Assembly (NCBI GenBank): GCA_963696875.1
Contig: CAVOLQ010000004.1
Location: 186,001 to 250,000 of the forward strand
DNA: 64,000 nucleotides
Reading direction: 5' to 3'
Origin: Albibacterium sp963696875
Lineage (GTDB): Bacteria; Bacteroidota; Bacteroidia; Sphingobacteriales; Sphingobacteriaceae
Shown: positions 43,905-52,460 of the stretch, piece by piece
How the letters are laid out: every line of letters starts with the position of its first letter
Numbering within the stretch: position 1 is the stretch's first letter
Notes under the pieces: model-generated
What the model saw: the letters and a program-made list of their open reading frames with translations, nothing else
Database searches by the model: none
What the model was told of the DNA's origin: nothing
Position numbers and translations under genes: made by a program

Positions 43905-44238
43905 ATGTATTACAAAACAAAAACCTACTTATTGACTCTCTGTATGCTGTTCGCTTTTACATTTGGAAGTTCTAATATGGCTTCAGCCTCGAATCCTGAC
44001 ATACCTGTAAAGGGTCTTACAGAAGAGGAGATTGCCGCCCGAAATGAACCAGATGACGAAAAGGGTTGAAGAGATTAAAAACATGGATCGTTCCAAGCTA
44101 AGTAAACAAGAAAGAAAGGAGCTTAGGAAGGAACTCAGAGATATGAACAAAGCAGCAAAAGCCATTGGGCAAAGGGGTGTATATCTATCTGTAAGTGCCA
44201 TTATTATCATTGTTTTATTATTGATCTTGATTTTATAA
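43905..44238 (+). pseudogene. Small exported membrane protein, broken by a one-base frameshift
   Basis: ATG 43905 opens a signal-peptide frame (LLTLCMLFAFTFGSSNMASA) that reads LTEEEIAARNE and then stops at TGA 44067-44069. The frame one base on continues QMTKRVEEIKNMDRSKLSKQ to VYLSVSAIIIIVLLLILIL and ends at 44238. Removing one C of the CC at 44049-44050 joins them into a 110-residue protein. The joined product has the form of a common Bacteroidota small protein: signal peptide, charged helix with KKELR-type repeats and a C-terminal YLSVGAIIIIILLLIL-like span. Either the gene is disrupted or the sequence has an extra base. Confidence 0.8.
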
Positions 44239-44253
44239 ACAAGTTCTTCTTTA

Positions 44254-44305
44254 TTAAAAAGAAAAGCTACCTCTTCTTCGAAGAAGAGGTAGCTTTTCTT
44301 TTTAA
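44254..44305. terminator. Strong terminator before the kinase cluster
   Basis: A perfect 26-base inverted repeat without spacer (44254-44279 and 44280-44305). The core AAGCTACCTCTTCTTC is flanked by A5 and T5 runs, so it can stop transcription on both strands. It begins 15 bases after the small membrane protein gene. Confidence 0.92.
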
Positions 44306-44428
44306 AGGATAGGTTAATACCAGTGTTTTAGTTTATTACGTTTTGAAATAATTAAAAGATAATCTCTTTATTAATGTTTTTTTTGTAGAATTGTAATAGA
44401 TTCTTTTTAAATATCTAATCAAATATCT

Positions 44429-45565
44429 ATGATTCTAATCGTTGATGATAAAGCTGAAAATTTGATTTCATTAAAGGTATTTTTAGAACAAAATGGCTTT
44501 GAAGTCGATGAAGCATCATCAGGAAAAGAAGCATTAAAAAAAATATTAAAAAAAGTTTATTCCTTAATTATCCTTGACGTTCAAATGCCCGAAATGGACG
44601 GCTTTGAAGTTGCTGAGATTATAACAGGCTATCGGAAGGCCAAAGACACTCCTATTTTATTTCTTTCTGCGGTAAATATAGAGAAGCAATTTATAACTAA
44701 AGGCTACCTATCTGGTGCGGTTGATTACATTACCAAACCTTTTGACCCAGATATTTTATTGCTAAAGGTAAAAACCTTTAATCGTCTTTATAAGCAAACG
44801 AATCAATTAAAAAAGGTGCAAAAGTCTTTAAAAAAGGAGATTGAACAGAGAAAGGAATTGGAGAGCAAAAAAGATGAATTCTTGAGCATTGCTAGCCACG
44901 AATTAAAGACTCCGTTAACAAGCGTAAGAGGCTATATTCAGCTTATTGAGCGAATGCTCAAGAATGAAAATACGCATCCACATATATTATCCCATATTTC
45001 AAAGGCCAGTGTGCAAATCAATAAATTAGGCGATCTAGTGGCAGACCTTTTGGATATTTCGAAAATTGCAAGTGGTAAGATGGAATTTACGCTTACTGAT
45101 TTTCGATTTGATGAAATGGCAAATCAAGTGATCGAGAACTTCCAATATATGCACGAGAACTATGTATTTGTTAAAAAAGGGTTTTCAGAAGTTACCATCT
45201 TCGGGGATGAGATGCGTCTGGAGCAGGTTATGGTAAATTTTCTAACGAATGCTATTAAATACTCGCCTAATGGAAAAGACATCCTTATTGAAATACGCTG
45301 CGAAGCAAATGAATTGGAAGTACGCATCACTGATTTCGGAATTGGTATTTCTCAAGAGCTTCAAAAGCAACTTTTTGAAAAGTATTTCAGGGTTGAAGAG
45401 ACATCAGTTCGCTTTCAAGGTTTGGGAATAGGCCTTTTTATTTGTTCCGAAATCATTCATCGTCATAATGGGTATTGCGGCGTTGAAAGTGAAGTAGGAA
45501 AAGGTGCAACGTTTTTCTTCAAAATTCCGTTGAGTCCACCGAGTAAACAATTTATAAAAATTTAG
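44429..45565 (+). CDS. Receiver-histidine kinase (REC-HisKA-HATPase), soluble
   Basis: 378 residues, no membrane span. The N-terminal receiver (1-118) has DD at 6-7, phospho-acceptor Asp50 in LIILDVQMPEMDG and the KPF lysine. A short coiled coil (about 122-148) leads to HisKA with His157 in SIASHELKTPLTS. The ATPase has its N-box with Asn274 in NFLTNAIKYSPNG, then DFGIGIS and GLGIGLFIC. A receiver placed in front of a kinase lets another kinase control it. It is 9 bases upstream of the large hybrid kinase and is probably one operon with it through cheB. Confidence 0.92.
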   Translation: MILIVDDKAENLISLKVFLEQNGFEVDEASSGKEALKKILKKVYSLIILDVQMPEMDGFEVAEIITGYRKAKDTPILFLSAVNIEKQFITKGYLSGAVDYITKPFDPDILLLKVKTFNRLYKQTNQLKKVQKSLKKEIEQRKELESKKDEFLSIASHELKTPLTSVRGYIQLIERMLKNENTHPHILSHISKASVQINKLGDLVADLLDISKIASGKMEFTLTDFRFDEMANQVIENFQYMHENYVFVKKGFSEVTIFGDEMRLEQVMVNFLTNAIKYSPNGKDILIEIRCEANELEVRITDFGIGISQELQKQLFEKYFRVEETSVRFQGLGIGLFICSEIIHRHNGYCGVESEVGKGATFFFKIPLSPPSKQFIKI

Positions 45566-45574
45566 TAAGAATAT

Positions 45575-48500
45575 ATGAAGTTATTTACTCGAATTCCGTT
45601 GAATCTTAAATTATTCTTATCGGGACTTGTGCCGGTTCTGGCTTTATTCTATTTCTTCTTCCTTATCTATCAACAAAAACAATTACAAATTGCGGATACG
45701 GCAAGTTTTACTAGACGTTTAACTATTTCGTCAAATGTGAACCGTCTTTTGGAATATTTACAACAGGAAAGAAGGGAGAGTGTAAATAAAGCATTAAGAA
45801 ATGAGGCAGAAAGAAACTTACAAAACGAACGTGACCGAGTAGACCTAGCGATTAATAACATAGGAGACCTAGCAGACGAGGAAATGTTTAACAACTATAA
45901 AAGTTTTACGTTCTTAACAAGCTTACCCGATTGGCGGAAACAAATTGATAATAATGACTTAAATGTAATAACAATTGTCAATAATTACCAAATGATTCTG
46001 GACCGCCTAAGGTCCTATTCCTATGTACAAACAAGTAATATATTAATTTCTAAAAGTGTAGGAGAACCGTTGCGGATTAGTTCGATTATAACCAATATGG
46101 TCAATTATATTTCTTTGATGAGGCTTCAAGCATATTTTCGAGAAATCGATGACAATCGTATTAAGCAAGAATTTGAATCTAGCTTCCCCATCAATTATAA
46201 GCTCTATAAATCGTACGAACAAGAGCTACTGAGTAGTAATAACGAGGCATTAATCAATAAATATACGCACATAAGTCAAGAAAAAAACTTGAAATCCACT
46301 TTAGCATACTTGGATGAAATATATTCGAATAACACCTCGGAAAATATTTCTTCAGCAGAAGAATGGTGGGAAGTTTCAGAGGCAGGGATGAACGAGTTAT
46401 CAAATTTGAATAAGGAGCTACAACAATCTATCCAAAATCAAGTAACCATAATTTACGAAAAAGAAATTCGAGAAAGGAATATATTAATCGTCATTCTAAT
46501 AGCTATTGGTCTGTTAACTATTATATTTAAATACGCAATTCTAAAAACGATTGGCGATCAAATTTCTGCTTTAAAACAGGCTGCACAAAAGATGGCTAAA
46601 GGAATTACCGACATCCATCTACCTATCTTTCCAAAAGATGCAATGGGTAGCCTTGCACGCTCCTTTATTCAGATTGATCGAAATAATAAAAAGGTGGCAT
46701 TTGCTGCCGCTCAAATAGGAAAAAACATCTTCGATACGCCCTTTGAACTGCGTGGTGATCAGGACGAACTTGGTACAGCTATTCTTAATATGAGAGATTC
46801 TTTGAAAACACTCTCTTTGAGCAATGAAAATGAAATATGGATACAAACTGGCTTGTCTACTATTAATAATATTTTAATATCTGATGATTCTTTAGATCAG
46901 ATATGTAAATCTGCTCTTGCAAAAATGATTAAATATCTCAATGCAGATATTGGTACCCTGTATTTAATGAAGAGAAATGAATACCTTGAGCTTCAATGCA
47001 CCCATGCTACTGTCAATATTGGTCATATCCCCAAACTAATTGCTTTAGGCGAAACACGATTAGGGGAAGCTGCAATTAATAAGAAGCCACTTTTTTTATC
47101 TCATATTCCTGAACAGTATTTATCGATCAGCAGTAGTATTGGGAAAGCGCAACCGGCTCATCTTTTAATTCTTCCTTTGGTGCAAAATGATGAACTTGAA
47201 GGCGTCATGGAGATTGCTTCGTTTTTACCATTCCATGCAGCTGCTGAACGTTTTGTTACACAGGTGTCTACAAATATAGCCATTGCCATTCATTCCATTA
47301 AGTCCCGGTTGCGATTGCAAGAACTGCTTGAAGAAGTTCAGGCACAGTCTGAAGAGCTACAGTTAAAGCATACCGAACTTGAAAACTTGAATACTGAACT
47401 TGAGGCTCAGGCACAAAAACTTCAGGCTTCTGAGGAGGAATTAAAGGTTCAACAAGAAGAGCTTATCCAGAGTAATCAAGAGCTAGAAGAACGTAGCCAT
47501 CTTTTAGAGGAACGTAATCAAATCATCATTGAGCGCAATCTAGAAATTCAGAAAAAAGCGGAAGAGCTTGCAGCTAGTACGCGTTACAAATCGGAATTCC
47601 TCGCAAACATGTCTCATGAATTACGTACCCCTTTAAATTCTATTTTGCTGTTATCTCGTTTATTAAGTGAGAATAATGAAAAGCGACTTAGTAATGAACA
47701 AGTTGAATTTGCGGAAGTTATACAAACATCCGGAAATAATTTGCTCACCCTTATTGACGAGATTCTTGATTTGTCTAAAATAGAGGCCGGAAAGATGGAG
47801 ATGGAATTTCAAAGTGAGGAGGTTCAGTCTATAATTACAGGGATGCGCTCAATTTTCGCACCTATGGCAAAAGAGAAGATGCTAGATATTTCTTTCCATG
47901 TTAGTGATACAGTACCCAATAGCATAATTACAGATCGGCTACGATTAGAGCAAATTTTGAAAAACTTGCTCTCGAATGCATTAAAATTTACACGAAGAGG
48001 ATTTATTTCGATAAAAGTTGAAACGGACGCAATAGACAATAACTGGTTATTATTTAAAGTAAAAGATAGCGGGATTGGCATTCCCAAGGACAAACGAGAA
48101 CATGTTTTTGGTGCTTTTCAACAAGCAGATGGGTCAACCCGAAGACAATTTGGAGGAACAGGCCTTGGCCTGTCTATCAGTCAAGAGTTGTCCAAACTTT
48201 TAGGAGGAACATTAACGATAAATGATGAAGTCAATGAAGGGAGTGAATTTATATTAAGAATACCTACCGATGGCAGTAGACTGAAACAAAATTTGTCAGA
48301 CTTACAAAAAACAGAAATACTAACCATAATTCCGCAACCCAACACTGTAGTAGAGAAGCAAGAAGAGCGATTTTTGAGTGCAAATATTCCCGATGAAATT
48401 CCCGATGATAGAGCCAATATTTTACCAGAAGATAAGGTGATATTAATCATTGAAGATGACTCTAACTTTGCAAAAGCCTTGATGAAGTTTTCAAAAAATA

Positions 48501-49609
48501 AAGGTTATAAATGCCTAATCGCTGTTAGGGGAGATACAGGGATAGAGTTAGCAAATGAATTTCAACCCCACGGAATATTGCTGGATTTGCAATTGCCGAT
48601 AAAAGACGGATGGCAAGTAATGGCCGAATTAAAGGAAAATTCGGCTACCCGCCACATCCCTGTTCATATGATGTCCTCTTATGAAATTAAGCATGAAAGT
48701 CTGCTAAAAGGAGCTATAAATTTCATTAGTAAACCGATCGCCTTTGAACAGATGAATGAAATATTTAATAAGTTAGAAGCTGTCTTTAATAAGGACACAA
48801 AAAAAGTCCTGATCGTTGAAGAAAATATAAAACACGCCAAAGCCTTGGCCTATTATTTAGAAAGCTTCGATGTCAAAGTAGTGATCAAAAAAAATATCGA
48901 TGATAGCGTAGAAGCTCTATCCTCAAATAAAATTGACTGCGTCATCTTAGATATGGCAATTCCTGATACAACTGCCTACGAAATATTGGAGGCGGCAAAA
49001 GAAAAACGAGGTCTAGAGGGATTACCGATCATTGTATTTACAGGAAAAAATCTCTCTAAAATAGAGGAACAAAAAATCAAACAATATGCGAACACAATTG
49101 TAGTAAAAACAGCCCATTCTTATGAGCGCATCCTTGACGAAGTCGCCTTATTCCTTCATATCGTTGAACAAAACAAAGAATCAGAACAACAACCAAAAAA
49201 AAATAAGCTCTTTAGTAAATTCAGTGAAACCTTAACCGGGAAAACCGTCTTAGCAGCAGATGATGATATTCGAAACATATTTTCATTAACGAAAATACTT
49301 GAGAGCCATGGAATGAACGTGCTAACCGCTTCAGACGGGGAGGAAGCTATGAAGGTATTAGAAGAAAACAGTGATGAAGTGGATATTGTACTAATGGATA
49401 TGATGATGCCGGAGATGGATGGTTATGAGACCTTATCTCGCATTAGAAAAGACTCCAAACTTTCCGGCCTTCCAGTTTTAGCGGTAACCGCTAAAGCCAT
49501 GATTGGCGATCGCGAAAAATGTATAGAAGCAGGAGCTTCCGATTATATTTCCAAACCTATAGATACCAATCAATTGGTATCCTTACTGAGGGTATGGCTT
49601 TATCATTAA
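45575..49609 (+). CDS. Large hybrid sensor kinase: periplasmic sensor, HAMP, GAF, coiled coil, kinase, three receivers
   Basis: 1344 residues. Membrane spans at about 13-33 and 304-323 enclose a helical periplasmic domain resembling nitrate/nitrite-sensing (NIT) sensors (FTRRLTISSNVNRLLEYLQQ, ERRES). HAMP spans about 324-375 and GAF about 425-585. A long Glu/Gln-rich coiled coil (about 585-668) follows. HisKA has His681 (MSHELRTPLNS) and the ATPase has Asn801. Receivers carry Asp1004, Asp1126 and Asp1275. The second receiver is degenerate: its lysine is followed by Thr-Ala rather than Pro, and the DD pair is EE. The layout matches stress/biofilm hybrid kinases found with CheR and CheB. The signal sensed is unknown. 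Confidence 0.9.
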   Translation: MKLFTRIPLNLKLFLSGLVPVLALFYFFFLIYQQKQLQIADTASFTRRLTISSNVNRLLEYLQQERRESVNKALRNEAERNLQNERDRVDLAINNIGDLADEEMFNNYKSFTFLTSLPDWRKQIDNNDLNVITIVNNYQMILDRLRSYSYVQTSNILISKSVGEPLRISSIITNMVNYISLMRLQAYFREIDDNRIKQEFESSFPINYKLYKSYEQELLSSNNEALINKYTHISQEKNLKSTLAYLDEIYSNNTSENISSAEEWWEVSEAGMNELSNLNKELQQSIQNQVTIIYEKEIRERNILIVILIAIGLLTIIFKYAILKTIGDQISALKQAAQKMAKGITDIHLPIFPKDAMGSLARSFIQIDRNNKKVAFAAAQIGKNIFDTPFELRGDQDELGTAILNMRDSLKTLSLSNENEIWIQTGLSTINNILISDDSLDQICKSALAKMIKYLNADIGTLYLMKRNEYLELQCTHATVNIGHIPKLIALGETRLGEAAINKKPLFLSHIPEQYLSISSSIGKAQPAHLLILPLVQNDELEGVMEIASFLPFHAAAERFVTQVSTNIAIAIHSIKSRLRLQELLEEVQAQSEELQLKHTELENLNTELEAQAQKLQASEEELKVQQEELIQSNQELEERSHLLEERNQIIIERNLEIQKKAEELAASTRYKSEFLANMSHELRTPLNSILLLSRLLSENNEKRLSNEQVEFAEVIQTSGNNLLTLIDEILDLSKIEAGKMEMEFQSEEVQSIITGMRSIFAPMAKEKMLDISFHVSDTVPNSIITDRLRLEQILKNLLSNALKFTRRGFISIKVETDAIDNNWLLFKVKDSGIGIPKDKREHVFGAFQQADGSTRRQFGGTGLGLSISQELSKLLGGTLTINDEVNEGSEFILRIPTDGSRLKQNLSDLQKTEILTIIPQPNTVVEKQEERFLSANIPDEIPDDRANILPEDKVILIIEDDSNFAKALMKFSKNKGYKCLIAVRGDTGIELANEFQPHGILLDLQLPIKDGWQVMAELKENSATRHIPVHMMSSYEIKHESLLKGAINFISKPIAFEQMNEIFNKLEAVFNKDTKKVLIVEENIKHAKALAYYLESFDVKVVIKKNIDDSVEALSSNKIDCVILDMAIPDTTAYEILEAAKEKRGLEGLPIIVFTGKNLSKIEEQKIKQYANTIVVKTAHSYERILDEVALFLHIVEQNKESEQQPKKNKLFSKFSETLTGKTVLAADDDIRNIFSLTKILESHGMNVLTASDGEEAMKVLEENSDEVDIVLMDMMMPEMDGYETLSRIRKDSKLSGLPVLAVTAKAMIGDREKCIEAGASDYISKPIDTNQLVSLLRVWLYH

Positions 49610-49654
49610 TGAATAAAAATACATTCAATAAACCAAATTCTTTTTTTGATTACT

Positions 49655-50023
49655 ATGAGACAAAACATTTTAGTTATCGACGACGACAAAAAAAATATTT
49701 TTGCATTATGTGCTGTTTTAAGATCAAGGGGATATGAATGCATCGGAGTTCAGAGTGCTCCTGAGGGAATCAATCATTTAAGTAAAGATAAAAACATTGG
49801 CATGGTTTTGATGGATATTATGATGCCTGATATGGATGGGTTTCAGGCTATAACTGAAATAAAGAAATTGGAAGACTTGTCTTCAATTCCCATAATTACC
49901 ATTACAGCACAGGCTATGCCAGGCGATAGAGAGAAATGTATTGCGGCTGGAGCGAATGACTACCTGTCGAAGCCTGTAAATATTGATCATTTAATGGACA
50001 TGATTCAACATTATTTGGAATAG
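49655..50023 (+). CDS. Single-domain response regulator
   Basis: 122 residues from ATG 49655 (a TTG at 49646 would add three). Receiver only: VIDDDKKN, phospho-acceptor Asp54 in MVLMDIMMPDMDG, Thr in TITAQ and the lysine in YLSKPV. It has no output domain, so it must act by protein contact, like CheY. It is closely similar to the third receiver of the preceding kinase (shared MPGDREKCIAAGANDYLSKP-type ending), suggesting duplication. It sits 45 bases after the hybrid kinase and 6 before cheR. Confidence 0.93.
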   Translation: MRQNILVIDDDKKNIFALCAVLRSRGYECIGVQSAPEGINHLSKDKNIGMVLMDIMMPDMDGFQAITEIKKLEDLSSIPIITITAQAMPGDREKCIAAGANDYLSKPVNIDHLMDMIQHYLE

Positions 50024-50029
50024 GACACA

Positions 50030-50860
50030 ATGGATTATGCATTAGAAGTTAGAGATGAAGACGTTGAGCTTTTACTCATAGGACTTCACGAAAAATATGG
50101 CTACGACTTTACAAGTTATAGCAGAGCTTCTTTAAAAAGGCGGCTGAATCGGATACTGTCTATGGAAAAGTTTCCGAGTTTTGCTGAAATGCATTTTCAT
50201 CTTTTGGAAGACACCAATTATCTTAGGCGATTTATTGAGGAGATTACTGTAAACGTTACAGAGATGTTTCGTGATCCTTCTTTTTTCAATCATTTAAGAA
50301 ACAAAATCATACCTGTATTAGCAACCTACCCGTTTATTAGAATATGGGTAGCAGGCTGTGCCACTGGAGAAGAAGCCTACTCTATAGCCATTCTATTGGA
50401 AGAAGCCAAATTATTCCATAAAACATTGATTTATGCTACAGACATAAATCCAAGGGTTTTGGAAAAAGCAAAATCGGGCATCTTTCCAGTAAACCTCATC
50501 AAACAATATTCAGAGAATTATATCCTTAGCGGTGGCAAGGAAGAATTTTCAAAATATTATACTGCCCAATATGACAAAGTGATCTTTAAAGAAAGTCTTC
50601 GAAAAAAAATTGTCTTTTCAAATCACAACCTCGTTTCTGACCAATCATTCAATTCTTTCCAATTAATCTCTTGTCGAAACGTGTTCATCTATTTTCAAAC
50701 TTCTTTACAAAACAGGGTTTTTAACCTTTTTGATGATAGCCTCGAACCGCTCGGATTTTTAGCCTTAGGTAGCAAAGAAACTATGCGTTTTTGCGAACAT
50801 AGTGATAGATATAAGCAAGTGGAAAAAAACGAGAAGATATGGAGGAAAAGTGAAGTTTGA
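50030..50860 (+). CDS. cheR: CheR-type protein-glutamate methyltransferase
   Basis: 276 residues. The N-terminal CheR helical domain (LHEKYGYDFTSYSRASLKRR, FIEEITVNVTEMFRD) precedes the SAM-binding fold with IRIWVAGCATGEEAYSIAIL, IYATDINPRVLEKAKSGIF and FQLISCRNVFIYF. It transfers methyl groups from SAM to glutamates of a receptor. No chemoreceptor is encoded nearby, so a coiled coil of the adjacent hybrid kinase is the best candidate substrate. The end overlaps cheB by 11 bases. Confidence 0.93.
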   Translation: MDYALEVRDEDVELLLIGLHEKYGYDFTSYSRASLKRRLNRILSMEKFPSFAEMHFHLLEDTNYLRRFIEEITVNVTEMFRDPSFFNHLRNKIIPVLATYPFIRIWVAGCATGEEAYSIAILLEEAKLFHKTLIYATDINPRVLEKAKSGIFPVNLIKQYSENYILSGGKEEFSKYYTAQYDKVIFKESLRKKIVFSNHNLVSDQSFNSFQLISCRNVFIYFQTSLQNRVFNLFDDSLEPLGFLALGSKETMRFCEHSDRYKQVEKNEKIWRKSEV

Positions 50861-51407
50861 CCTTATCGTTATAGGTGGATCGGCAGGGAGTCTTCAGATT
50901 ATCCTAGAAATTCTTCCTAAATTGAATGCTCCATTGAATTACAGCATAGTTATCGTGTTTCATCGAAAAAGCGGCTCGACAGATCAGTCTTTAATCCATT
51001 TACTACAATCAAAGAGCTTGGCCCCAATAAAAGAGGCAGAAGATAAAGAATCAATAATTACAGGGCAGATTTATGTCGCCCCTGCCGACTATCATTTATT
51101 GATTGAAGCAGATAACAGCTTTTCCCTTGATGCTTCCGAAAAAATAAACTACTCGCGTCCAAGTATTGACATTACTTTTTCAACCGCTGCAGATGTGTAT
51201 AAAAATAAGACCTTAGCGATACTCTTATCAGGAGCAAATAGCGATGGTGTTGATGGAATGTTGAGAGTAAAAGCTGTTGATGGCTTCTGTATTGCGCAAA
51301 AGCTATCAACAGCCGAAGTCGAGTATATGCCAGCACAAGCGATCGAACGAAAGGCATGTCACCTCGTCGCTACGCCTGAGGAAATGGTATTTTTTTTAAA
51401 TAATTAG
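50850..51407 (+). CDS. CheB-type methylesterase domain protein, no receiver
   Basis: 185 residues from GTG 50850, which has a rare clear Shine-Dalgarno (GGAGG, 50841-50845) inside the end of cheR. A longer frame from 50802 begins with an overlapping non-conserved leader. It has the CheB catalytic triad: Ser in IGGSAGS, His in VFHRKSGS and Asp in SGANSDGVDG. Also GQIYVAPADYHLLIE and RPSIDITFSTAA. Classical CheB has an N-terminal receiver; here it is absent, so control must come from another protein. It removes methyl esters added by CheR. Confidence 0.9.
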   Translation: MKFDLIVIGGSAGSLQIILEILPKLNAPLNYSIVIVFHRKSGSTDQSLIHLLQSKSLAPIKEAEDKESIITGQIYVAPADYHLLIEADNSFSLDASEKINYSRPSIDITFSTAADVYKNKTLAILLSGANSDGVDGMLRVKAVDGFCIAQKLSTAEVEYMPAQAIERKACHLVATPEEMVFFLNN

Positions 51408-51488
51408 GAGTAGACTGAATCTTAGAATCTATTTCTTAAATTTTCAGTATGTTTGTCCGTAAAATTAAATGCAGCACTATTCCAATAC

Positions 51489-52459
51489 ATGTCAAAACTC
51501 AATGAGATAAAAAAGCCGATCGCTGAGCATCTTGACCTTTTCGAAGGTAAGTTTAAACAGTCTATGCAAAGTTCGGTTCCGCTGCTTGATCGCATTACCC
51601 ATTACATTGTAAAAAGAAAAGGTAAGCAGGTAAGGCCAATGTTTGTTTTCTTTGCGGCTGGTGCTTGCGGTGAAATTAATGAGGCCACCTATCGTGGTGC
51701 GGCGCTGGTAGAACTTTTGCACACCGCAACTTTAGTTCACGATGATGTCGTAGACAATGCATATGAAAGACGGGGCTTTTTTTCAGTAAATGCCTTATGG
51801 AAAAATAAAATTGCCGTTTTAGTTGGCGACTTTTTATTGGCTAAAGGATTATCTCTTTCCATTAGAAATGAAGACTTTAAGCTTTTAAAAATCGTAACGG
51901 AAGCTGTAGAACAAATGAGTGAGGGTGAATTACTTCAGATGGAAAAAGCAAGGAGACTTGATATTGATGAAGCCATCTATTTTGAAGTAATTCGTAAAAA
52001 AACAGCCTCTCTTATTGCTTCCTGTTGTGCTTGTGGAGCAGCCTCATCAACAGAAGAGGATGAATTAATTGAACGAATGCATCAATTTGGTGAGAAAATA
52101 GGAATTGCTTTCCAAATTAAAGATGATCTTTTTGATTTTGGTGTAGACGACGTAGGAAAACCCCTTGGAAATGATATCAAAGAGAAGAAACTAACCCTCC
52201 CTTTAATCTATGCATTAAAAAAAGCCAGTAAAAGGAAAAAAGGTATTATATTAACCTTGTTAAAAATCATAACGAAAATAACGATAAGGTAAAAGAAGTA
52301 ATTGATTTTGTAAGAAACAGTGGTGGCTTAGATTATGCTACCCAGAAAATGATAGATTATCAGCAAAAAGCTTTTGATATCTTAAATACCTTCCCTGATA
52401 GTGAGTATAAAACCGGATTACAGCAATTAGTGTCTTTTACAACCAATAGAAAGAAATAA
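51489..52459 (+). pseudogene. Polyprenyl (octaprenyl/heptaprenyl) diphosphate synthase, interrupted by a one-base frameshift
   Basis: From ATG 51489 the first two aspartate motifs are intact: HDDVVDNAYERRG and KDDLFDFGVDDVGKPLGND, with GKQVRPMFVFFAAG. The frame breaks at the A6 run 52236-52241 and stops at 52292. One added A restores KKASKRKKRYYINLVKNHNE and carries on to FTTNRKK with TAA 52457-52459, a 323-residue protein of family length. The last aspartate-rich helix is therefore only in the shifted frame. The enzyme makes the prenyl tail of menaquinone, normally essential, so an error in the sequence or slippage at the A-run is likelier than a dead gene. The next gene begins one base later. 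Confidence 0.85.
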
Positions 52460-52460
52460 A

